Below, piece by piece: positions 7,493-14,315 of a stretch of DNA of 16,380 bases. The stretch comes from Bacillota bacterium (GTDB taxonomy: Bacteria; Bacillota; Clostridia; Peptostreptococcales; Anaerovoracaceae). The notes below the pieces were generated by a model. That model was not told where the DNA came from, did no database searches, and saw nothing but the letters and a program-made list of their open reading frames with translations. A program made the translations under genes and the position numbers. Each line of letters opens with the position of its first letter. Within the stretch, counting starts at the first letter, position 1. The stretch covers positions 1 through 16,380 of the forward strand of contig JAEDNK010000027.1 of the NCBI GenBank assembly GCA_016302545.1, written 5' to 3'.

Positions 7493-7989
7493 GAAAAATT
7501 GATGAAATCGGTTTGAAATTATGTAAAATGCAGGCGGATGTATTTTCTGCTTCTGCAAATGAAACAAATTGCAGTTCGCCAATATTTATGAGAAGATTTA
7601 TGAACTCTCAGGTGGCACAGCGTATGGATCTTGGCGGTTTTTTGTTTGAAGCCTGCGATGTTAACCGGATTTTTGAAGAAATAGACGCCGAGTTTGGCGA
7701 AAGCTCTTACGGTAAAGAAAAGTATTCCGAAGCAGAGCTGTATTGGATAGGATACATTTATCGTTATTGGTCTTACACATATCAAAAGACAAGCAAGCAA
7801 ATATATAAATTTATTAAGCCGAAGGAGCTTCGCAGTCTTTATTACCCTTACCACTCTCTTGATCCGGCACAAGCCATTGAGAGAATATTAGAGGCTAAAG
7901 GTGTGGACGAAAAAGATATGACCGCACGAGGGGTCAAGATTATGAGAGAAATTATGAAAAATGAGAGAAAAAACCCGCCCGTTGGCTGA
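7489..7989 (+). CDS. helical partner protein of the HTH-DUF3990 gene, probable antitoxin
   Basis: This 166-residue protein has no signal peptide or membrane segment and matches no named family that I can state. Visible features are an N-terminal LCKMQADVF helix, a FMRRFMNS segment and a central aromatic helix WIGYIYRYW (86-94) followed by SKQIYKFIK. A C-terminal motif YYPYHSLDPAQAIERI (118-133) loosely recalls the Y..LH(T/S) ending of the small DUF3791 proteins that often accompany DUF3990 genes. The last residues KNERKNPPVG are encoded inside the terminator stem and are probably not constrained. The gene overlaps the upstream one by four bases (ATGA) and has no convincing ribosome site of its own, so translation is probably coupled. 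Order and coupling suggest that it neutralises or binds the DUF3990 protein, which is inference. AT-rich composition is shared with the upstream gene. Confidence 0.7.
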   Translation: MRKIDEIGLKLCKMQADVFSASANETNCSSPIFMRRFMNSQVAQRMDLGGFLFEACDVNRIFEEIDAEFGESSYGKEKYSEAELYWIGYIYRYWSYTYQKTSKQIYKFIKPKELRSLYYPYHSLDPAQAIERILEAKGVDEKDMTARGVKIMREIMKNERKNPPVG

Positions 7990-8018
7990 AATCACCGATT
8001 GGCGGGATTTAGTGTTTT
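7974..8018. terminator. bidirectional terminator between the HTH-DUF3990 cassette and the PhzF-like gene
   Basis: CCCGCC (7974-7979) pairs with GGCGGG (8001-8006). The stem continues past one mismatch as GTTGG with CCGAT, around a nine-base loop. On the minus strand the stem is followed by an uninterrupted run of six T, making it strong for the PhzF-like gene. On the plus strand the tail (ATTTAGTGTTTT) is weaker. The left arm lies within the last codons of the 166-aa gene, and the TGA is in the loop. Confidence 0.75.
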
Positions 8019-8019
8019 C

Positions 8020-8940
8020 TTAGATATGTATCTCGCCTTCTGCAAGAATTACGGCATTTCCGCCTACCTTGATGAGGCAAGGTCTTGCAGCGCCTTCTTC
8101 ACAGCCGTCAGCGGAGCAGTCAACATCAATGTGGCTGCGGATTTCTGACGGTCTCTTCATCTTTTCTCCCTGAATGAAGCAGCAGTCGTCGCCGTCTTTA
8201 ACGAATCCGTTGAGATAACCGTAGTAGGTAAGAGCCCCGTTGGAAGTTCCCGTTGCGGCTTCTTCGTCAATTTCGTAAAGGGGAGCGAAATTTCTCACAT
8301 GGCAGGTTTCCCCTTCTTTGCCGCCGCAGTCCAGAGTAAAGGCGTGGACACCTACGACCTCATATCTTTCCGAAAGCTTGGAAAGTGCAGGGAAGTTAGG
8401 AGCGATAGCATCCAATGCTTCCAGAGAGGCTACAGGCATCATTATATCAGGAAGTCCTGTTGAAATCATCTGCGGAGTCAGAGTAACTCCGGCCGCCTTC
8501 TGCTCTGCATAGCTCAATCCCATGATGCTGTAAAGCTCTTCTAAGGCAGCGGCATCATTGATTTCGTTAATCTTTACAGGAGCAGCCATATCCATCAGAA
8601 TCGAGCCGTCTTTTACTGATATTTCAAGATCTCCTGACAGAGTGTGATTGATATACTTGCTGTTATCCTTGATAATGCCTGCATAAAGGAGTGCTTTGAA
8701 GGAGCCGATGGTGGCATGTCCGCAAAGTTCAACTTCAGCAGCAGGTGTAAAATATCTGATATTGAATTCGCCGCCGCCAAGGTTTTTAATAAAGGCAGTT
8801 TCTGAGTAACGAAGTTCTGCGGCTGTCTTTACCATAACCTCATCTGATGGAAAATCCGCTCCGTCAGGAAGAATTACTACTCCGGCTGGATTACCTCCGA
8901 ATACTTCTGTTGTAAAAGCGTCAACGATGTAGAATTTCAT
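8020..8940 (-). CDS. PhzF-family isomerase/epimerase
   Basis: A 306-residue member of the phenazine-biosynthesis PhzF family, whose two halves share the diaminopimelate-epimerase fold. Visible hallmarks are an N-terminal VDAFTTEVFGGNPAGVV, the catalytic glutamate E47 in RYSETAFI and FTPAAEVELCGHATIG (64-79). The second half has EEAATGTSNGALTYYG and a QGEKMKRPS ending. The length is typical. In true phenazine producers PhzF isomerises trans-2,3-dihydro-3-hydroxyanthranilate. No other phz gene is present, so this is one of the many family members with an unknown substrate. The ATG at 8940 is chosen because AGGAGGT (8947-8953) precedes it. A nine-codon longer reading would bury that site. The ribosome site overlaps the stop codon of the upstream FeoB-like gene, so the two are likely coupled. 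Confidence 0.9.
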   Translation of the reverse strand: MKFYIVDAFTTEVFGGNPAGVVILPDGADFPSDEVMVKTAAELRYSETAFIKNLGGGEFNIRYFTPAAEVELCGHATIGSFKALLYAGIIKDNSKYINHTLSGDLEISVKDGSILMDMAAPVKINEINDAAALEELYSIMGLSYAEQKAAGVTLTPQMISTGLPDIMMPVASLEALDAIAPNFPALSKLSERYEVVGVHAFTLDCGGKEGETCHVRNFAPLYEIDEEAATGTSNGALTYYGYLNGFVKDGDDCCFIQGEKMKRPSEIRSHIDVDCSADGCEEGAARPCLIKVGGNAVILAEGEIHI

Positions 8941-8951
8941 TTTTTTACCTC

Positions 8952-10127
8952 CTAGTAAATAAAGCAATTAAATATTTGACCTGTGTTGTATATGATAAAT
9001 GCTGCCAGCCAGGCTAAGGCAGTCTGAAAAACGAAAGTGAAGAAAGCATGTTTGATGCTTCCCGAGGTTTTTGCCATTGCAGCCATAGACGCAGCGCAGG
9101 GTGCGTACAGCAGGCAGAAAACCAAAAATGAGAATGCCGACAGAGGTGTAAAAATCTGAACAAGCATTATGGGCAGACTTATGCCTGTGCTTCCGCCCAT
9201 GGAGACTCCTTCTGCCATAACCGTCAATGTACTGACTACAGCTTCCTTTGCGGACAGACCTGTAATAAGGGCGGCAGCAGCTCGCCAGTCACCAAAACCA
9301 AGAGGAGCAAATATTGGTGCAGCCAGCTTTCCCGCCGCAGCCAGAAGGCTTTGGTCAGGACTTGCAGCAGGCGCAAGTCCCGTGCCGTAGTTTTCCAGAA
9401 ACCAGATGATTACCGATGCGGCCAGAATGACTGTGAATGCTTTGCGGAAAAACCCGCAGATGTTTTCCCACATGCAGGAAACAACTCTTTCCATATCAGG
9501 AAGCCTGAATCCCGAATGCTGCGGACAGCAGACTCTTTCCCAACCGGATGATGCAGGTAAAAGCTTTCCTGAGAACACTGCTGCAATAACCGCCAGCAAT
9601 ATTCCGATTATATAGAGAAGGCAGGTTACAAGCCCGGCATTTTCGGGAAAGAAAACCGAAGTCATCATGCCGTAAAGAGGCAGCTTGGCACTGCAGGACA
9701 TGAAGGGGGTCAAAGCAAGAGCCAGACTTTTTGCTCTTTTGTCCTTGATTTCATCGGCAGCCAGAATTGCGGGAACGGAGCATCCGAAGCCCATTATAAG
9801 GGGCACAATAATCTGTCCGGAAATTCCGAATCTGCACAGAAATTTATCCATAACCCTCGCAAGCATTTCCAGATACCCGATTTCCTCCAGCAGTGAAAGG
9901 CAGAAAAAAAGCACACCTATAACAGGTATAAAGGAAAGCACACTGCCCACGCCTGAGCATATTCCGTCAATTACAAGACGGTGCAGAGCTTCCGGAGCGT
10001 CTAAGGCGGTCAGAAGCCGGTCCAGCAGATTAATCCAGTAATGGATCCCGGCAGACATAATTCTGCTCAAGGCAGGACCTGCCGCCGAAAAGGTCAGATA
10101 AAAGGTAAGCAGCATGTTTTTTTGCAT
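8952..10127 (-). CDS. FeoB-like membrane domain without the GTPase domain
   Basis: This 391-residue, strongly hydrophobic protein matches the membrane part of the ferrous iron transporter FeoB. DGICSGVGSVLSFIPVI is followed by LLEEIGYLEML (first Gate motif), then VPLIMGFGCSVPAI (C116 of the GFGC motif) and PFMSCSAKLP (141-150). The second half has FRLPDMERV, an IIWFLENYG segment, PLGFGDWRAAAALI with SAKEAVVST, and LLYAPCAASMAA. Full-length FeoB is about 600-800 residues and starts with a G domain carrying a GxxxxGKS loop. Here the reading frame begins inside the first membrane helix, and the G domain and spacer are absent. An in-frame stop lies two codons upstream, and a promoter sits about 60 bases upstream, so there is no room for the missing part. 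The ribosome site (AGGAA, almost touching the ATG) is poor. It may be a standalone permease that uses a GTPase encoded elsewhere, a diverged paralogue, or a decaying gene. The membrane helices appear intact. Confidence 0.85.
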   Translation of the reverse strand: MQKNMLLTFYLTFSAAGPALSRIMSAGIHYWINLLDRLLTALDAPEALHRLVIDGICSGVGSVLSFIPVIGVLFFCLSLLEEIGYLEMLARVMDKFLCRFGISGQIIVPLIMGFGCSVPAILAADEIKDKRAKSLALALTPFMSCSAKLPLYGMMTSVFFPENAGLVTCLLYIIGILLAVIAAVFSGKLLPASSGWERVCCPQHSGFRLPDMERVVSCMWENICGFFRKAFTVILAASVIIWFLENYGTGLAPAASPDQSLLAAAGKLAAPIFAPLGFGDWRAAAALITGLSAKEAVVSTLTVMAEGVSMGGSTGISLPIMLVQIFTPLSAFSFLVFCLLYAPCAASMAAMAKTSGSIKHAFFTFVFQTALAWLAAFIIYNTGQIFNCFIY

Positions 10128-10188
10128 TTCCTATCTGCCCTTCGGGGGCGTGTTTTCCGTATTGTCATCTTTTTTGTTTACACCTAAA

Positions 10189-10216
10189 GTATATTTCAAA
10201 ATCAGCCGTATATCAA
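10189..10216 (-). promoter_or_regulatory. promoter of the FeoB-like/PhzF-like operon
   Basis: On the minus strand TTGATA (10211-10216) and TATACT (10189-10194) are separated by exactly 17 bases, a good sigma-A-type match. The leader is about 55 bases. It lies back-to-back with the promoter of the homoserine dehydrogenase gene, with nine bases between the two -35 boxes. Confidence 0.75.
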
Positions 10217-10225
10217 CATTTGCCC

Positions 10226-10253
10226 TTGAAAAACTCCAAAAAATTGTTACAAT
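10226..10253 (+). promoter_or_regulatory. promoter of the homoserine dehydrogenase gene
   Basis: TTGAAA (10226-10231) and TACAAT (10248-10253) are 16 bases apart. Transcription would begin near 10260, with AGGAGG at 10285-10290 ahead of the ATG at 10296. It is divergent from the FeoB-like promoter. Confidence 0.7.
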
Positions 10254-10295
10254 TATTTCTGGAAAATATCTGAAGACATGATTTAGGAGGAAAAT

Positions 10296-11339
10296 ATGGA
10301 GAATTTAAAACTGGCACTCCTGGGATTTGGAAATGCGGGGCAGGCATTTTGCCGACTTCTTCTGGAAAAACAGGATGAAATCAGAGACACATATAAGACG
10401 GATGTAACAGTCACCGCTATTGCAACGGCGAGCAAAGGAAATATCCATGATCCGGAGGGGATTGACCTTGAAGCAGCGCTTGAGGATGTATCCACTGAGG
10501 GCAGATTTTCCGAAAGGCACAGACTGACTCAGCTCAGCACCATGGAGCTTGCCCGGCAGGCGGATTACGATGTGCTGGTAGAGATGACACCTCTTAACAT
10601 TTTTACCGGTCAGCCTGCGGCAGACCATATAAAGACTGCTTTTTCACGAAAAAAGCATGCTATTACAGCCAATAAAGGACCTGTGGCATGGTTCTTCAGA
10701 GAGCTTGCTGAAATGGCTCGCGAGGCGGGAGTATGCTTTTTCTATGAGACTACGGTAATGGACGGCACGCCGGTGTTTAACCTTGTGGAAAACACCCTGA
10801 AGATGGCTAAGGTTACCGAGGTTTCAGGCATACTTAACAGCACCACAAACTTCATACTTGAAGAGCTGGCACTGGGAGCAGACTACGATGATATAATGGA
10901 AAGAGGCCGCAGCCTCGGGTTTATCGAGGCGGACCCTGCCATGGATATAGAAGGCTACGATGCGGCAGCAAAAATTACTGCATTGCTCAATGTGCTCATG
11001 GACGCGAGGATTACTCCTGACCAGGTAAAGCGCAAAGGCATCGAGGATATTACAGTAAATGATATTAAGGATGCTGCTTCAAGAGGAAAGGTTATCAAGC
11101 TTCTCTGCAGAGGGGTGAGAAAGGATGACGGCAGCGTGGAAGCCACTGTAGGTCCGGCGGAAGTTTCAAAGGACGATATTCTGGCCGGAATAAACAGCAC
11201 CACATCAATCGTATCCATAACTACAGACCTTATGAAGAAGGTTTCCATTATAGAGCATGAACCGGAAATCGAGCAGACCGCCTATGGTGTTTTTGGCGAC
11301 CTTCTCAGGGTGCTTGATAATGCGGCAATTAAGAAATAA
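10296..11339 (+). CDS. hom: homoserine dehydrogenase, short form without ACT domain
   Basis: This enzyme reduces aspartate semialdehyde to homoserine with NAD(P)H, the branch point to threonine and methionine. The 347 residues show a Rossmann nucleotide loop GFGNAG (10-15), TANKGP (124-129) and the substrate region GILNSTTNFIL (178-188). The catalytic region is GFIEADPAMDIEGYDAAAK (208-226). E211, D222 and K226 line up with the essential E208, D219 and K223 known from the yeast enzyme. The C-terminal ACT regulatory domain found in many bacterial enzymes (total about 430 residues) is missing, so threonine feedback through ACT is not expected. It has its own promoter and a strong AGGAGG. No other threonine or methionine synthesis gene is next to it, and no clear terminator follows. 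Confidence 0.94.
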   Translation: MENLKLALLGFGNAGQAFCRLLLEKQDEIRDTYKTDVTVTAIATASKGNIHDPEGIDLEAALEDVSTEGRFSERHRLTQLSTMELARQADYDVLVEMTPLNIFTGQPAADHIKTAFSRKKHAITANKGPVAWFFRELAEMAREAGVCFFYETTVMDGTPVFNLVENTLKMAKVTEVSGILNSTTNFILEELALGADYDDIMERGRSLGFIEADPAMDIEGYDAAAKITALLNVLMDARITPDQVKRKGIEDITVNDIKDAASRGKVIKLLCRGVRKDDGSVEATVGPAEVSKDDILAGINSTTSIVSITTDLMKKVSIIEHEPEIEQTAYGVFGDLLRVLDNAAIKK

Positions 11340-11373
11340 GAGATAAAACCTGCTTTTCTGTGTGGGCGAAATA

Positions 11374-11382
11374 TGGTATACT
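11374..11382 (+). promoter_or_regulatory. extended -10 promoter of the J-like gene and downstream run
   Basis: TGGTATACT (11374-11382) is an extended -10 element. At 17 bases spacing the -35 is only TTTTCT (3 of 6). It lies about 53 bases ahead of the ATG at 11436. It resembles the promoter of the XpaC operon, where ATGGTACAATTAT compares with ATGGTATACTTAT here. Confidence 0.5.
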
Positions 11383-11435
11383 TATAAAGATATAGAATTA
11401 ATCGTTGCAGTGGTGTTTGGGAAAAGAGGTAAAGG

Positions 11436-12305
11436 ATGGATAAAAGCTATTATTGCAGAGTTCTTGGAGTCGGAGAGGATGCGTCTGTACAGCAGATAAA
11501 GAAGGCCTATGAAGAAAGGGTGAAGAGGCTTAAGTCAGCCGACTACGCCGACGAACCGGAATATGCGTCACGGAAGCTCAGTGAGGCGGCATACGCATAC
11601 AGGGTGCTTTTGGGAGGCGAGGTGCCGTCAGCAAAGGAAGGACGGAAACGCAGCAATGCATCTAAAAATGCGGCGGCGACCAAAAGCGCGGCAGGAGAAA
11701 CGCTGAAAAAGAAGGCCGGAAAGACTGTGGAAAGCGTCACCGGTTCCAAAGAAGCAAAATCGGTAGCAGGCATAGTTTTTTCCATAATAATAGCCGTAGC
11801 CAGTCTGGCTATCGGCTCCTGTGACTCATCGCCTACACCGGAGTACAATTACGATGATACAGCTTACATGGAGGCCAACTCCCAGGCTGTGGAGAGAGTA
11901 CTGGAAAGAAGTATGGAGTACGACTTTTACGGCAATCTGGACGGAAGCAGTACTGTTTCCGATGGCGAGATAAACTGGGAGATTGAGAACGACGAGGAAG
12001 TTGTGGGCGAGCTGTGGGGTTTTAATCAGGATTTAAGCTATGCCTTGGGCATAGAGGGACTTTCCTACGGCATAGATTTCTACTCGGGAGTTGAAGACTA
12101 TTATTATCGGATTTCCGATTATGAGGTATCCTTGATGCTGGCGGAAATGATGGGGGCGCCGGCTTTTGAAGATATAGCGGGAATGGTAAACGAGTACAGA
12201 GGAGAGGCTATACTGGATTACAGAGACTACATGGTTTTTCTCATAGATACTGCGGAGAATCAGACCGATGAAATCTGCGGTCCGCCTGTGGAGTACTATT
12301 ACTGA
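11436..12305 (+). CDS. membrane-anchored protein with degenerate J-domain
   Basis: The 289 residues form three parts. Residues 4-60 resemble a DnaJ J-domain, with YYCRVLGVGEDASVQQIKKAY as helices I-II and KLSEAAYAYRVL as helix III. The HPD tripeptide that stimulates Hsp70 is replaced by K33-S34-A35, so classical co-chaperone action is unlikely. Residues 61-108 are a basic, Ala/Lys-rich linker. A single membrane segment (about 109-128) ends in AIGSC with C129, which resembles a lipobox. The rest (130-289) is acidic and rich in Tyr and Glu, matching no family I recognise. By the positive-inside rule, the J-like part is cytoplasmic and the acidic domain outside. The start is the ATG at 11436 with AGAGG at 11425-11429, 6 bases upstream. 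It is followed 38 bases later by mtnA. Function unknown. Confidence 0.75.
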   Translation: MDKSYYCRVLGVGEDASVQQIKKAYEERVKRLKSADYADEPEYASRKLSEAAYAYRVLLGGEVPSAKEGRKRSNASKNAAATKSAAGETLKKKAGKTVESVTGSKEAKSVAGIVFSIIIAVASLAIGSCDSSPTPEYNYDDTAYMEANSQAVERVLERSMEYDFYGNLDGSSTVSDGEINWEIENDEEVVGELWGFNQDLSYALGIEGLSYGIDFYSGVEDYYYRISDYEVSLMLAEMMGAPAFEDIAGMVNEYRGEAILDYRDYMVFLIDTAENQTDEICGPPVEYYY

Positions 12306-12343
12306 TAGGAGATTGACGCAGATATTCGCCAAGGAGGAAAATA

Positions 12344-13417
12344 TTGAAAGTATTTGACATAGCACCTGTGAAATTTACAGATGACAAAATGATGATTCTC
12401 GACCAGACCCGGCTGCCCGGGGAGGAGGTCTACATAGAAGCAAAGACTAAAGAGGATGTGTGGGACGCCATATATCACCTTCGCGTTCGGGGCGCACCGG
12501 CAATAGGCGTTGCCGCAGGCTACGGGCTTTATGTTTCCGTCCGGGGCTATGAAGGCGGTGACATTGAAGGTTTCCGAAAGCTTGTAAAGGAAAACTCGGA
12601 GTACCTTAACAGCGCAAGGCCTACGGCAGTTAACCTTTCCTGGGCGCTGAAGAGGATGGAAAGAGTTTTGGACGAAGCTATGGAAGCAGCAGGCAGTACG
12701 GGAAGTCTGACCGTAGAAGAAGCCAAGAAGCTGATGCTTTCCGAAGCGGAAAAGATAAGAACCGAGGACGAGGAAGCCTGCAAAGCCATGGGGGAATACG
12801 GACTTTCTCTGCTGAAACCGGGCATGGGAATTCTCACCCACTGCAATGCGGGCACCATAGCCACAGCCAAGTACGGGACATGCCTTGCGCCTATTTATCT
12901 GGGTCAGGAAAGAGGATATGGCTTCAAGGTTTTTGCCGATGAGACAAGGCCTCTGCTTCAGGGTGCGAGACTTACCAGCTGGGAACTTCATAAATCGGGA
13001 ATCGATGTTACCCTCATCTGCGACAACATGGCTTCCATAGTCATGAAAAACGGCTGGATCGATGCTGTGGTAGTGGGCTGCGACCGCATGGCTGCCAACG
13101 GAGACGGAGCCAACAAGATAGGCACCTCAGGCGTGGCTATTCTGGCAAAGGAGTACGGCATACCGTTCTATATGTTCGTGCCTACCTCAACAATCGATCT
13201 TGACACCCCTACGGGAGAAGATATTCCTATCGAGCTTCGCAAGGGTGAGGAAATATATCAGATGTGGTATGAAAAAAATATGGCACCGGAAGGGGTCAAA
13301 ACCTACAACCCGTCCTTTGATGTGACAGACCATAAGTACATAACGGCTGTCATTACGGAAAAGGGCGTGGTCAGGCCGCCTTACGATGTGAATTTAAGGA
13401 AGTTGAAGAATGAATAA
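12344..13417 (+). CDS. mtnA: S-methyl-5-thioribose-1-phosphate isomerase
   Basis: This enzyme converts 5-methylthioribose-1-phosphate to 5-methylthioribulose-1-phosphate in methylthioadenosine salvage. Some homologues also act on 5-deoxyribose-1-phosphate. The 357 residues cover the whole eIF2B-alpha-related fold: RVRGAPAIGVAAGYG (47-61), ILTHCNAGTIATA with C167, and VVVGCDRMAANGDGANKIGT with D247. C167 and D247 match the catalytic Cys160 and Asp240 known for the Bacillus subtilis enzyme, and VPTSTIDL follows. The start codon is TTG at 12344, chosen because AAGGAGG (12331-12337) lies six bases upstream and residues match the family from the first codon. The next gene starts inside the end of mtnA. 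No other methionine-salvage gene is visible, so either partners lie elsewhere or the pathway is the shorter aldolase route. Confidence 0.95.
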   Translation: MKVFDIAPVKFTDDKMMILDQTRLPGEEVYIEAKTKEDVWDAIYHLRVRGAPAIGVAAGYGLYVSVRGYEGGDIEGFRKLVKENSEYLNSARPTAVNLSWALKRMERVLDEAMEAAGSTGSLTVEEAKKLMLSEAEKIRTEDEEACKAMGEYGLSLLKPGMGILTHCNAGTIATAKYGTCLAPIYLGQERGYGFKVFADETRPLLQGARLTSWELHKSGIDVTLICDNMASIVMKNGWIDAVVVGCDRMAANGDGANKIGTSGVAILAKEYGIPFYMFVPTSTIDLDTPTGEDIPIELRKGEEIYQMWYEKNMAPEGVKTYNPSFDVTDHKYITAVITEKGVVRPPYDVNLRKLKNE

Positions 13418-14315
13418 ATTAATAGCAAAGCACGCCAAGATCGCCACGATTTTAGCGGTTGTCTTCGGTGCGACCTCGGGGATTTTGGGAACGCTGACAC
13501 AGGCGCCGTCCATGGCCATCGGCTTTTGGAGACTGACCATGGCTCTGCCTTTCTTTGCGGTGCCAATACTTATAAAAAAAGAAGACAGGGAATTGTTAAA
13601 ATCCATAGAAATAAAGGATATTATATGGTGCTTTATTGCAGGGGCTTTTCTTTTCGGACATTTTTACAGCTGGTTTAATGCCGTAAAGTCCACCAATGTG
13701 GCAAGTGCAGCGGTTCTGGCGTCTCTCCATCCGCTGGTGGTGCTTCTTGTAACGGTCTTTGTATATAAGAGGAAGATTTCGTGGAAATCCGTCATAGCAA
13801 TTATTTTGGCGCTTATAGGCGGAGCCGTAATAATGGGAGCTGATATAGACGATATTGCCGGCGGGCAGATGAAGGGAAATATTTATGCCTTGATGGCGGG
13901 TATTTTTATGGGACTGTATTTCTCCGTGGGAGATTCCGTAAGAAAGCGTGTCGAAGGGCGTTTCTATGTGCTGCTGGTCTTTTTCAGCTGCTGGATATGC
14001 TTTTCTGCGGGAATGCTCATTACCGGCACCTCAGCCGTAGATTACACGGTGATGGATTTTGTTTACATAGCTATTATGGCAGTGCTTTGTCAGATAGGAG
14101 CCCACGCTGTATTCAACATGTGCATAGGTCATGTAAGCTCTCTCTATGTTTCCACATGGGAGGCGGGAGAACCTATATTCTCCACACTGCTGGGAATTGT
14201 TTTTCTAAGCCAGATTCCAACTTCAGATGAAATCATAGGCTGCATTATCGTAGTGGGAGCGCTTTTGTATTACAACAGACAGGAGAGCATGAGGGAAAAT
14301 GAGCTACAAAGTTAA
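13410..14315 (+). CDS. EamA/DMT-superfamily transporter
   Basis: This 301-residue inner-membrane protein has about ten hydrophobic helices arranged as two repeated five-helix EamA units (about 10-143 and 156-293). Typical features are FGATSGILGTL at the first helix, the FYSWFNAVKSTNVASAAVLASLHPL stretch closing the first repeat (in two parts), and HVSSLYVSTWEAGEPIFSTLLG in the second. The length is normal. The substrate cannot be read, and the family includes amino-acid and metabolite exporters. The ATG at 13410 lies eight bases inside the end of mtnA, with AAGGAAG at 13398-13404, so translation is coupled to mtnA. A role in moving a sulfur or sugar metabolite related to MtnA is possible, but inferred from position only. 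Its own end overlaps scpA by 17 bases. Confidence 0.9.
   Translation: MNKLIAKHAKIATILAVVFGATSGILGTLTQAPSMAIGFWRLTMALPFFAVPILIKKEDRELLKSIEIKDIIWCFIAGAFLFGHFYSWFNAVKSTNVASAAVLASLHPLVVLLVTVFVYKRKISWKSVIAIILALIGGAVIMGADIDDIAGGQMKGNIYALMAGIFMGLYFSVGDSVRKRVEGRFYVLLVFFSCWICFSAGMLITGTSAVDYTVMDFVYIAIMAVLCQIGAHAVFNMCIGHVSSLYVSTWEAGEPIFSTLLGIVFLSQIPTSDEIIGCIIVVGALLYYNRQESMRENELQS

Noticed and set aside
8020..8940. Phenazine biosynthesis
   Set aside because: Only a PhzF-family protein is present, with none of the other phz genes. The family name does not imply phenazine production.
8941..8967. Nine-codon N-terminal extension of the PhzF-like protein
   Set aside because: The extension would be read from the AGGAGGT ribosome site and overlap the upstream gene. 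The family N-terminus starts at the ATG at 8940.
10128..10188. Remnant of the FeoB GTPase domain upstream of the FeoB-like gene
   Set aside because: The stretch is only the leader after the promoter. It has an in-frame stop two codons before the ATG and no GKS or DxxG motif in any frame. A short RADRK in another frame is too small to count.
12299..12991. 230-residue open frame antisense to mtnA
   Set aside because: It lies opposite a gene with full catalytic motifs, has no ribosome site, and its composition is that of a codon-bias shadow.
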